In this document: positions 43,531 through 54,033 of the stretch, piece by piece
How positions within the stretch are numbered: the first letter of the stretch is position 1
How the letters are laid out: every line of letters starts with the position of its first letter
The notes under the pieces: model-generated
Told to the model about the DNA's origin: nothing
Database searches by the model: none
What the model saw: the letters and a program-made list of their open reading frames with translations, nothing else
NCBI GenBank assembly: GCA_963556495.2
Contig: OY747716.1
Coordinates: forward strand, 27,638,818 to 27,702,817
Origin: Valencia hispanica
Lineage: Eukaryota > Chordata > Actinopteri > Cyprinodontiformes > Valenciidae
Length of the DNA: 64,000 nt
Direction of reading: 5' to 3'
Position numbers and translations under genes: made by a program

Positions 43531-44303
43531 CCGTACTCTCACCATTCCTTTTCACTCTGTACACCTCAGACTTCCAGTACAAATCAGAGACCTGTCATCT
43601 GCAGAAATACTCAGATGACTCTGCAATTGTTGGGTGTATCAGAGATGGACAAGAAGCTGAATACAGAGAGCTGGTGGACCGCTTTGTGACATGGTGTGGA
43701 AACAATCGTCTCACCTTGAATGTGAACAAAACAAAGGAGATTATTGTAGATTTCAGAAGAAACAGGGATAAGTCAAAAACTGTTTCCATCATGGGAGAAG
43801 AAGTGGAGGTGGTTGAGGAGTATAAATACCTCGGAGTTCACCTTGAAAACAGACTGGACTGGAGGCGCAACAGTGAAACCGTCAACAAGAAGGGACAGAG
43901 CAGACTGTACTTCTTGAGGAAGCTTAGGTCCTTCAAGGTTTGCAGCAAGATGCTGGAGATCTTCTACAAGTCTGTTGTGGAGAGTGTAATCTCTTCAGCC
44001 GTCATCTGTTGGGGTAGCAGCATCAGAGCCAGGGACTTTAAAATGCTAAACAACCTGATAAAGAAGGCTGGTTCTGTTCTTGGGACAACTGTGGAACATC
44101 TGGAGATGATGATGGAAAGAAGGATTCTTCACAAAATCAAAAAAATTATGGACAACCTTGAGCCTGCTCTTCATGAGACTGTCATACAACAACAGAGCGT
44201 CTTCAGTCGGAGGCTTCTTCAGTTTCGCTGCAATACAGACCGCTACAGGAAATCCTTCCTGCCCACAGCCATCATCATCTACAACAACTCCTTAAAGAAT
44301 TAA
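43525..44303 (+). pseudogene. Rex1-like LINE: reverse transcriptase palm and C-terminus
   Basis: In a third frame the protein continues AVLSPFLFTLYTSDFQYKSE, then HLQKYSDDSAIVGCIRDG, where YSDD is the RT catalytic box with both Asp present. NVNKTKEIIVDFRRNRDKS, EEYKYLGVHLENRLDWRR and RYRKSFLPTAIIIYNNSL follow, then stop at 44301-44303. Confidence 0.9.
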
Positions 44304-44572
44304 TTATATGAGCTATACCAACACTAAATTTCCCTCTGGGATCAATAAAGTATTTTTGAATTGAATTGAATTTTTTTGCATTTCCTTAATAGGCTTGGAA
44401 CCCCTGCTGCTGTTTATTATCAAAAAAAGAAACTGAATTAGGTTCCTCTGAATTCGTCCAAGTGTGTGTCCAAAGATAAAAAAATTATCCCTGACCGAAG
44501 TAAATGTATCCTCTACTTCAGCAAAAAAGAAAAAAAAAATTTTTTAGTCTGGAACATTTTTATGTAGGTGTA

Positions 44573-44720
44573 CAGTGCTGTGAAAGTGTAATGGCCTCTG
44601 TACTCTGCTGATTATTTTATTGTATAATTTTTTATCACGCTTAAATGTTTTTTGATCAAACAAAATTCACTATTAAAGAACTACCAAGTCCCTCCTTTAA
44701 AAACAATCAAAATACATTTT
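44573..44720. mobile_element. Mariner/Tc1-type terminal fragment
   Basis: After TA at 44571-44572 the sequence CAGTGCTGTGAAAGTGTAAT resembles the end of a common fish Tc1/mariner MITE. No matching right end was found, so the limit is approximate. Confidence 0.35.
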
Positions 44721-44755
44721 TCCGTGGTATGTCTTCTTATTTTACAAGTCTAAAA

Positions 44756-44951
44756 CAGTAGTCTCCAACTCTGGCCTCAGGACCCAATACTGATACACAC
44801 CTGACTTAAATGAGTGGCTGATCAACAGCAGCTTTTGATGGCATGCTGAGGAGTTTATTTTAAAGGTAATTTGAATCAGGTGTGCTGGTGCAGAGACACA
44901 TTTTAAACTTGAAGAACTCTGGGCCTAGAGGACCATGGTTAAAAACCACTG
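44756..44951. mobile_element. hAT-type MITE, 196 bp
   Basis: The left end CAGTAGTCTCCAACTCTGGC is an imperfect inverse of the right end (CCATGGTTAAAAACCACTG). It is flanked by GTCTAAAA (44748-44755) and GTCTAAGT (44952-44959), an 8-bp target duplication with two changes, as for hAT elements. No coding sequence. Confidence 0.75.
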
Positions 44952-45014
44952 GTCTAAGTGACCAATACAATTCCAAAACATTTCTACTTGAGCCCTTCTC
45001 AAGCTGATTACAAT

Positions 45015-45637
45015 CAGTGTGTTTACATGCAGTAAGAGAAAACCAAATTACTGCCTTAGTCCAACTGAATTCGGACTTTTGAAATGCATGTATACACCTT
45101 AGTCTAGCTGGGGTCGAATAGAACGGATCTTCTCTTCATCGAACTAAAGCACCCAGATAATGTGGTTTGAAAACAGCCTTTCTCTGCATGTAAACGCAAA
45201 TACAACTTAGTCAAGCTATTAGCAGCCTGGGACTCCCATGTGGGAAATGACAAGACAATGGAAGCGGGAATAAAAACACCAAAATGAGCAGCAACGAGTG
45301 TTACACAATCAAACAGTACAATACTTCCAAAATGTACTGGGGTGCAACGTTGTTCTCGTCCATTTCTTTGCTCATTGTGCATATCTTGCTTTTATTTCGT
45401 CTGCTTCCCTGCTGCCAGCATTTGTTTACTGTCTGTATGATGATCCAGGACAACTGGAAGAATCGCAATGTGAAAGGACGCATGTCGCCATCTAGCACCG
45501 CTGAGTCGAACGCATTTCATTCCAATAATTAGATTTTCTGAGGTTCATGTAAATTGGGATAAAGGTTCCCATTCTGGTTAAGCTATCAGCTCAATTTTTG
45601 CCAAAAGCTTGATTTAGATATGCATGTAAACATACTG
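45015..45637. mobile_element. MITE-like element with ends CAGTGTGTTTACATGCA, 623 bp
   Basis: The left end CAGTGTGTTTACATGCAG and the right end TGCATGTAAACATACTG are inverted copies with one mismatch over 17 bases. Similar phrases (TGCATGTATACACC, TGCATGTAAACGC) recur inside, as if built from internal copies. No clear target-site duplication, and the inner ORFs look like chance. Confidence 0.6.
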
Positions 45638-46010
45638 AGTGAATGATTAGTCCTTTTAGAGGGACAGCCCATTGATGTGACCAATCCAACTTTGTCCATT
45701 ATCCATCAACAGGACTCCACTCCTAATCATCTAACACCTAAGTACTTTATGTACAAAGAACAGGAGAGTTCTTGTCTCATGGTCTGCTGCAGTAGCCAAA
45801 GACCAGTCAAGGAGCATTTGGAGCATTTACTGCAGCATTTGGAGAAAAACAGTGAAAGCCAACTCTAAACACGGGGTCAGATTCAACTAGACTCAAAAGA
45901 AACCTTAATAAACAAAGTTCTAAAATAAGAAATAGAGAAAAATGGAGAGGGCTCTTTGTGTTATAAGAATGCTCTGGAGGCACCTTGGAGGTCTTCCTTC
46001 CAGGTATCTA

Positions 46011-47418
46011 CAGTTGTGGGCAAAAGTTTTGAGAATGACAAAAATATTAGTTTTCACAAAGTTTGCTGCAAAACTACTTTTAGATCTTTATTTCAGTTGT
46101 TCCTGTGATGTATTGAAATATAATTAAAAGCACTTTATACGTTTCAAAGGCTTTTATTGACAATTACATGACATTTATGCAAAGAGTCAGTATTTGCAGC
46201 GTTGGCCCTTCTTTTTCAGGACCTGCAATTCGACTGGGCATGCTCTCAATCAGCTTCTGGGCCAAATCCTGACTGATAGCAACCCATTCTTTCATAATCA
46301 CTTCTTGGAGTTTGTCAGAATTTGTGGGTTTTTGTTTGTCCACCCGCCTCTTGAGGACTGACCACAAGTTCTCAATGGGATTAAGATCTGGGGAGTTTCC
46401 AGGCCATGGACCCAAAATTTTAACGTTTTGGTCCCCGAGCCACTTAGTTATCACTTTTGCTTATGACACGGTGCTCCATTGGCTGGAATATGCATTGTTC
46501 TTCATGAAACTGTTGTTGGATTGTTGGAAGAAGTTGTTGTTGGAGGGTGTTTTGGTACCATTCTTTATTCATGGCTGTGTTTTTGGGCAAAAATGTAAGT
46601 GAGCCCACTCCCTTGGATGAGAAGCAACCCCACACATGAATGGTCTCAGGATACTTTACTGTTGGCCTGACCCAGGACTGACGGTAGCGCTCACCTTTTC
46701 TTCTCCGGACAAGCCTTTTTCCAGATGCCCCAAACAATCGGAAAAAGGCTTCATCTGAGAATATGACTTTGCCCCAGTCCTCAGCAGTCCATTCACCATA
46801 CTTTCTGCACAAGATCAATCTGTCCCTGATGTTTTCTTTGGAGAGAAGTGGCTTCTTTGTTACCCTTCTTGACACCAGGCCATCTTCCAAAAGTCTTCGC
46901 CTCACTGTGTGTGCAGATGCGCTCACACCTGCCTGCTACCATTCCTGAACAAGCTCTGCACTGGTGGCACTCCGATCCCGCAGCTGGATCCTCTTTAGGA
47001 GATGATCCTGGCGCTTGCTGGACTTTATTGGACGCCCTGAAGCCTTCTTAACAAGAATTGAATCTCTTTCCTTGAAGTTCTTGATAATCCTATAAATTGT
47101 TGATTTAGGTGCAATTTTAGTAGCCACGATATCCTTGCCTGAGAAGCCATTTTTATGCAACTCAATGATGGCTGCACGCGTTTCTTTGCAGGTCACCATG
47201 GTTAACAATGGAAGAACAATGATTTCAAGCATCACCCTCCTTTTAACATGTAAAGTCTGCCATTCTAACCCAATCAGCCTGACATAATGATCTCCAGCCT
47301 TGTGCTCGTCAACGTTCTCACCTGAGTTAACAAGACGATTACTGAAATGATCTCAGCAGGTCTTTTAATGACAGCAATGAAATGCAGTAGAATTTTCATG
47401 GCAAAGAAGGACTATGCA
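46011..47418 (-). mobile_element. Tc1/mariner transposon, copy 2, one end missing
   Basis: This is the reverse-orientation relative of the element at 17157-18681. The end at 46011 (CAGTTGTGGGCAAAAGTTTT) is preceded by TA. At the other side similarity stops at 47418 within the 5' non-coding part, so about 110 bp including the other inverted repeat is lost. Beyond it lies unrelated sequence that ends in GGTCACCCTA near 47696, itself like a transposon end. Confidence 0.92.
46164..47202 (-). pseudogene. Tc1-family transposase pseudogene (copy 2)
   Basis: On the minus strand the protein starts MVTCKETRAAIIELHKNG (an upstream in-frame ATG lies at 47235) and is open to the TAG at 46936-46938, a CAG-to-TAG change relative to copy 1. 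It then runs in the same frame to 46444. The first catalytic Asp is intact (VIFSDEAFFRLFG). Single-base losses near 46460-46490 destroy the second Asp (QHDGAP is replaced by QPMEHR). The rest, WLGDQNVKILGPWPGNSPDL then NPIENLW, is in another frame. A further 2-base loss near 46220 alters the C-terminus. Confidence 0.92.
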
Positions 47419-47699
47419 GGGCAAAGTTGTGCAGCGCATCACAGCCCGCACTCTCACGTCTATGAAACGGTTCAGAACCATCCACGAAAGCATCTAAACA
47501 ATAGATGAGAGAAAATGTGTCGTATTGCATGAATCGCACCAGTCAATCTAAGTATGCTTATTAGTCCACTTAAAAACTATGAAAATCCGGACATTTTCAT
47601 CAATCTATGAAATCCCCCCGGATGCCCTGGACAGCACGTGAAAAGTGGACATGTCCGGGGAAAACAGGACAGGTTGGTTGGGTTGGTCACCCTACTTAA

Positions 47700-48719
47700 A
47701 TCTTATCTTTCTCTCCTCACTCTCCTAAATCTTCAAACTATCTGTCTCTATACTCTCCAAACTATATAAATGCTAACCAAACTCTCCTATCCAAACTCCA
47801 AACTGACTGCAACTCTCCTACACAAACCCACATTTTGAATGGAGCCTGAGGGGATTTATATTGCTGTCAAACCACTCCGCAAACTCTGAACCACTTCCTG
47901 AAGCAGTCACGTGGTACAGCCAGGCAGCGGGGCTTCAGACGTCATCGTTTTCGGCTCCTCCACTAAATGAAGCAGGCATCAATACGTGCTTTCTGGAAAT
48001 GCTCCCTCCACTGCTCGACACACGCTTTGTAGCCTCGGCACACATCGTAGCATCACTAGCTAGAATACATTTGTATTGACTGAACCAATAAACAGAGATG
48101 TACAATCTTTATTATGATGATGAGGAGCAAATTCAGTCTTTACTTAATGGGAATTGGATTGCTGTGGCTTTGCCCTCCTGCAGTGGTTCATCCAATCAGA
48201 TCCAGTTGCTGTTAAATTGAAAATGTGTTTGGGCTTTCAAACCAGCAGCTTTACACTTCCTATTGTCTCTAAATAATTCAACTATGTTAAAAAAAATAAT
48301 ACTTAAATGCTTACACATTTTACAGAACAGGGTTTCTGTCATTCACTTCTTTATTCAGAAATGTCCAACTTTTTTGCTGTGTCACACATTACAGTCATTG
48401 CATTTTCACAGAAATGTAGTCTTTAGATCCTCAACATAATTTTTTTGTTCTTAATGTCTCAAATTGCCATCTGCTCTTTTTAATTGCTTCCTATCACCAC
48501 TAAAACACATAAGGAAGGGGGACGCTATTTAGATCATTTTATACTGCATTCACCTGCAATTGAACACTTTTACTACTTTTTATATTTACTAGCTCAGACA
48601 ACATTCTAAGTTTACATTTTTCCCTACTGGTCAGGGAACAACTTGGTCTCCTTCAGAATAAGTTGGAGATAGATGGAGGGATTCTTGGTACATCTTACAG
48701 AACAGACATCAAAATCAGA
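47700..48719. other. Intergenic, nothing recognised
   Basis: AT-rich sequence without supported genes or mobile elements; only short chance ORFs. Confidence 0.4.
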
Positions 48720-50290
48720 AGAATCTGAATCATAATTGCCTTTATTATCATTGTTATGCTGCTCCTTAAAATTGTGTCTTTAAAATGTTAACTAGTAAGA
48801 TAAATGCATATGCAATAGTGCAAAAGTATATACATATAAATAGAATCTGCCAGTATCTCAAATAACATGAAGTAGTGCAAATTAACAAAATATAAACAGA
48901 AAAATGGTAAGAGTAATTAAAAGTAGCGAGTGCAAAATTGAGGAGACAGTAAACAACTTTTCTAAATAATTTATATTGCACAGAAGGACTGACTTATTGT
49001 ATGTTGTTGAGCGGTTGTTATTTATGAGATTTTTGTATAGTTTAATATGGTTATTGCTTTTGGAAAGAAACTGTGCCTTAGTCTGGTTGTCTGGGCTTTG
49101 TGTGACCTGTAGCGCCATCTAGAAGGTAGCAGCTCAAACAGGTGGTTGCCGGCGTGTGAGGAGTCTTTGATGATGTGTTCAGCTCTGCTGAGGTAACGAG
49201 AGCTGGTGATGTCCTCCAAGCTGGGCAGAGAGCAACCCACAATCTTCTGGGCTGTGTTGATCACTTTCGCCAGCACTCTCTAGTCTTGCTATGGTTGCTC
49301 TGTAGGATGTCACCAGCAATTTCACCTTCAGGTTGTGCCTCCAGAGGACTCTCAAAAAGTGGAGTCGCTGCTGGGCTTTCTTCACAACCGCGGTGGTGTT
49401 GGCAGACCAGAAAAGGTCATCAGAGATCTCCATCCCCAGGAAACGGATGGACTCTTTCCACAGAGTCCCCGTTGATGTTGAGAGGGGCTGGGGCTGCTTT
49501 GCCCTTTCTGAAGTCCAGGATAATTTCTTTGGTTTTTGTGGTTTTTAGTGGGAGATTGTTAGATGAATACCACATAGACAGTCTTTTGACTTCATCCCTG
49601 TAGTCAGACTCATCCTTACCTGAGATGAGCCCGACTATGGTAGTGTCCTCCACAAACTTTATGGTGGTGTTTGAGAGATGGGTCGGAGTCCAGTCATATC
49701 TGTAAAGAGTGAAAAGCAGGGGGCTCAGCAACCTTGTGGGGTACCGGTGCTGAGCGTGAGGGTAGATGAGAGGTGTGGTGCTAATTTGATGGATTGTGGT
49801 CGGTCCGTTAAGAAGTTCTTCATCCACTGACTGGTGGGGAAGGAGAGGCCCAGATGCAGTAGCTTCAGCACCAGGATTTCATGGATGATGTGGTTCAAGG
49901 CTGAGCTGAAGTCTAAGAAGAGCCGCCTCACATAGCTTTCCTGATGTTCTAGGTGACTCAGTGCAGAGTGAAGGGTCATGGTGATAGCATCCTCTGTAGA
50001 TCTGTTAGCCCTATAGGCAAACTGGTGGGGGTCCAGAGTGGGGGCTAGACAGGCCCGTGATTATTTTGGAAACCAGTCTTCGAAACACGTCATGACCACA
50101 GGGTTATGTGCCACAGGCCTGTAGTCATTCAGACTGTCCACTCCTGAGTTTGTAGTAACAGGGTTAATGGTTGAGGTTTTGAGGCAGGCTGGAATGCTGC
50201 TTTGTGACGGGGACTGATTAAAAAATGATGGTAAAAATTCCAGTCGGTCAGCACAAGATCTGAGTAGATCACATCTTTTCTGAACTACCA
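48720..50290 (-). mobile_element. L2/CR1-lineage LINE, 5'-truncated, reverse transcriptase remnants
   Basis: Minus-strand blocks read in order: SLNDYRPVAHNPVVMTCFED (50291-50061), RRLFLDFSSALNHIIHEILV and STGTPQGC (49979-49725), LSPLLFTLYRYDWTPTHLSN and KFVEDTTIVGLISGKDE (49760-49490), VVKKAQQRLHFLRVLWRHN (49433-49250) and RAEHIIKDSSHAGNHLFELL (49276-49022). These match RT motifs and the C-terminus of L2/CR1 LINEs. Frames change at least four times. The catalytic box reads FVED instead of F/Y-x-D-D, so the first Asp is also lost. The AT-rich 3' region runs to about 48720. Confidence 0.85.
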
Positions 50291-50379
50291 TAGATAAGAT
50301 TCAGGTGCCACTCTTTATAAGATATATTAGTCTATACAGAGACTTTTTCTCTCTGAAAAAAACAAAACATTTGTGAATT

Positions 50380-50646
50380 TTGTTAAATGCAAAAAATAAA
50401 TTGCCATCTACAGGTTGGCATACCCTAGTTGCAAGGTTTCCTATAGGTAGGACCAAAAGATTGTAACAGGACAGAGATGCACAGTATGAATGGATGATTT
50501 GCAAAGATCAGATTCAACTCAAGACTCTAGTAGGACCACTCCAAAATGTAAATATTACTTTCTTTCAGAAGAAATGTGTTGGTAAAATTAAAAGATTATT
50601 TTTAAGCTAAATCTACCAAGGGTATCTATAATTTTGGCCTTAACTG
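50380..50646. mobile_element. Terminal fragment of a second Tc1-type family
   Basis: The sequence ends GGTATCTATAATTTTGGCCT then TAACTG, followed by TA at 50647-50648. This matches recalled ends of a fish Tc1-like family (CAGTTGAGGCCAAAATTAT type). The other end was not found. The fragment abuts the LINE at 48720-50290. Confidence 0.5.
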
Positions 50647-50649
50647 TAG

Positions 50650-52226
50650 ATCAACAATTGAAAAAACATAGATAACAAGAAATATCAGAGGTTCAGGAGC
50701 ATTGTGCATGGAGAAAACAATGGTGTCCCACTTGGGACACGGTGTAGACTTTGTAAACTCAAACCAAAATCTTGAAAGAAACTGAAATAGCATTTGTTTG
50801 TGCTTCGAAAAGCACAAAAACCAGGAAGCTCACTTTGTCTTATAAAGACACAAACCTTAACTCTATTACACCATATTTTTCTCCTGTACAATCTTCTTTG
50901 GTCTGGCTTAGTTTCTCTTTACTGGCTCAGTAGGAATGTTAATGTCCTGTTCCAATTGGATGAAATGGTTTCTTTGCTCTGCCTCTGGCTGAGCTGGGGA
51001 CACAGAGGGGTCGCTGGGGACAGGATAAAATATTCTATATCCTGGGTGACTCTGCTGTTCTTGAGGATTACAAAGGGTTTTACTGGCGGATGAAGGGGAG
51101 TAAAGTGGCAAATGACATTTCTGGTCTGGGAATATAGCAATCAGCACCGTGGAGCCCCGCCAAGTCCAACGAACCTGGCCAGAAAATGCTAAAAAGGTTT
51201 GGAGGAGAGTAAACAAACCTAGTGCTGGTTTGTAGAGCAGGAAGGTATAGGGAAGGAAGAGGGAGGGAAGTCCAGGGGGACAGATCTGTTAACCATCAGT
51301 GGCTGCGTTTCATCCCGCCGCCCGTCTCCAAAAACTTTCAAGGGAGGCTTTGTGTACCTGCTCTGCAGACAGGAGCTGGGAATTTGGGGAACAGGAAACC
51401 GAGGCTGATGCCCCCCCCCCCCTCCTTTCCCTTTTTCCCCACACTTCCCCAAGTCCCATTCCCCATGCTCCCAGCTGCCCTGCAACACACACCCCACTTT
51501 CACCAAATGTGGTGCCCTCTTTCTGTCATCACCCAATGCTAAACCCTTTCACCGATCATTTGTAGTTCTGTGAAAGAACACACAGTGGAGTATGTCATAC
51601 AAAACACACATCCAGGTAAGGATGATAAGAGGATGGTTAGCTTGTGCCTCTACTTTTTCCTGTAAAGGATACATGTGTCGCATCATGATCATATGTAGAT
51701 ATACTGAGAAGTATTCATTTAGCAGAGATATGACTATATGCTCAGTATAATCATCTCTGAACCACTAATCAAGAGGACTGGAGCACTGAGAAGAGTTTAG
51801 TATGGTAATTGGTCCATGTAGTCCATGAGCTGCTCAAGTCTGTTCAACCACACAGCCTCACCAAGTCACCTCAACTTATTCCTTAGAGGATTATTAATGA
51901 TGGCAAAAAGCTGTTAAGCCAATTACAAATACATTGTAAAGGTTAGAATGGGGGTGAGATTGAAATCAGAAAAAGAAAAATGCACTGTTCAAGAAAATTG
52001 CACCACCAGATTTCACCAGAAATCATCAAATAGGCATTTTTGTCTACATTTACAAAAGGGAAAGTTTGACCAGCCACTGAAGGAACAGTGAGAAGGCAAT
52101 GTTTTATTAGGCTGTAGATTCATGAAGTAAAGTCAAATGGTGGAAACCAAAAATAATTACTACTAAAATAGTAACTTGGACCTACATAGCTCCCTTCAAC
52201 ATTGTCCAACACACCTGTTTAAATGA
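50650..52226. other. Intergenic, nothing recognised
   Basis: No gene, RNA gene or complete mobile element. A C-rich stretch sits at 51411-51425, and overlapping Pro-rich ORFs in both strands around 51220-51560 are composition artefacts. Confidence 0.45.
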
Positions 52227-52234
52227 ATTCTCAC

Positions 52235-54025
52235 CAGGGGTGGACTGGCCATCGGGCATACCGGGCATCATCCCGGTGGGCCGCTGACCCAATGTGGGCC
52301 GGTCTGCTGTTTTTTTTTTTGTTTTTTTTTCTCTGTGTAAATTCCCTCCAATTGGGCCAGCCAATTGGCTAAGAAGGGCTAGCAGTGTGTTTCCAGCATC
52401 GACACATATTATTGGTCTATGTTTGTCATCGTCAAACAATCATGGGCTGACAGCCTATGAGAGCCATGACAGTGCTGTCAATCACAACACAAACCAGGGT
52501 GGGCGGGACCTCATGACATGGGCCGGAGTGGAGGGACAGGATGCTGCTGAGCTGAAAATGGTGCTGTAAAAATACGGCTCAAAAAGCTGAAATCTCTGGA
52601 GGTGGAAGCTGCTAAATGTTAAAGGTAGACAGACATATTTGGTGCCGGGGTCACCACCCCAGCAGCTGCTGCGCGAGGAGACGCGCAAAGTGGAGACATC
52701 CATGGTAAGTAACGTTAGCGTGGGGTTGGCTCGGCTACATTTTTAGACATGCCCTAAATAAAGTCTAAAGCAGTTTTACATTGACTGCGATGTGACCTGA
52801 ATAACTGAATACTTCTTAAAACATACTAGCCCAGAGTTGAAGAGCTGACTGTTGGTAGTTGTGGTTGATTTAGTTAAATATGCCAAATTGTGATACTTTC
52901 GATTATTATTGTTCAGATGATTTAGCTAAGCTAGCTAACAGCTACTAAGGCAGCGGTCTCTGGTTGCCATAGCAACAGTAAACATTAAGGGGAGACGCTA
53001 CAGGTAAATAGGGAGAACAGTTAGCTTCAAGATACCTTCATGAAACTTGACAAACTTAATCCTAGTATTAAAACAAGCATTTTTTGTATTAGAAGTTTTG
53101 ATATAAATTTTGTTTAGATATGCAAATGAGGTGTAATCTGGTAAAAAATGTGCTAATTTGCACATATTTTTAAATGTATCTCAAAATTGGTGAGAGACAG
53201 ATTGAATTTTTCTTTAATTTTCTAATCATATATGTTAAATGATTAGAAAAAACTTCAAAAACTTTTTACAGAGGGAAATAGGTTTATTTCATTTCATTAC
53301 TTTATAAATCAAAAAACAGTGCAAGTAGCTCCAAAAAACTCATTTTCAGCCTGTTTATTTTTTTTACACAAAATAGCACATATATGTTTTTTAGAACGAT
53401 GTATTGACAAATCGCTCAAATTTTTTTCAGCTCATAGCATAGAACAATGGTGGAAGGTTTGGTGTATATAAGTATAACCGATTTCAAGATTATTCGCTTT
53501 GAATGTTGGAAAAATCTAATTTTGAGAAAAACACAATTAAAGATTTGCATTAGATAATTCAATGCAATGTGAAGTACAAATGACCCTCGAATCCCTCGTT
53601 TCGTTTTTGTGATTGGTCATTAATTTAAACAGGCATACAATTTTTGGACATTTTTCTTTTTTTGGGGCTTGTTCTCTCACTGCCTCCACTTCACTTTTTG
53701 GCTACTACTGAGACGTCTCTGATTTGAGTATATCATGTGTCTTATAATGTTTTATGAATTCATTCTTGATTTGTTCTGTTGAGACTATAATGAATAAATA
53801 CTGAGTGATTGATTGCCATAGCTATCAGTTTTAGTCCTTGAGTTCACAGTTTTGTGCTTTATTTGTTAACTGCTATCAAGGAATATGATTCTCATTTGTA
53901 CTGTAGTATGCATGAGAGGAGATGCTGCGAGATTTGTGGACTTTTATGTAGTGTCGGCTGATAATGTAGTGGGCTGGTCTGGACAGAAAATGCCAGGGCT
54001 GAATTTTTGTCCCAGTCCACCCCTG
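52235..54025. mobile_element. hAT-type non-autonomous DNA transposon, 1791 bp
   Basis: The ends are inverted repeats: CAGGGGTGGACTGGCCATCG on the left, and CCAGTCCACCCCTG on the right. A perfect 8-bp duplication ATTCTCAC flanks it (52227-52234 and 54026-54033), diagnostic for hAT insertion. The inside lacks a transposase. A remnant near its left end (52573-52705), read on the + strand, keeps what looks like a first coding exon: KIRLKKLKSLEVEAAKC, two stops, then TDIFGAGVTTPAAAARGD, followed by a GGTAAGT donor-like site. Confidence 0.88.
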
Positions 54026-54033
54026 ATTCTCAC

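Larger units (their letters stand above)
41280..44371 (+). mobile_element. Rex1/Babar-like non-LTR retrotransposon, nearly full length
   Basis: One element encodes an AP-type endonuclease followed by a reverse transcriptase. Its 3' end is GGGATCAATAAAGTATTTTT then GAATTGAATTGAATT, a short repeat tail typical of the family. The coding region has two frameshifts (about 42475 and 43530) and one in-frame TGA (42865), so it is inactive but young. The 5' limit is uncertain. A 3' fragment of the same family lies at 58091-58322 on the minus strand with the same tail. The clade name is from recall of Rex1-type protein blocks. Confidence 0.88.

Noticed and set aside
51219..51565. Four overlapping ORFs on both strands around a C-rich tract
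   Set aside because: Low-complexity composition (C/T-rich against G/A-rich) removes stops in all frames; no motif is recognisable.
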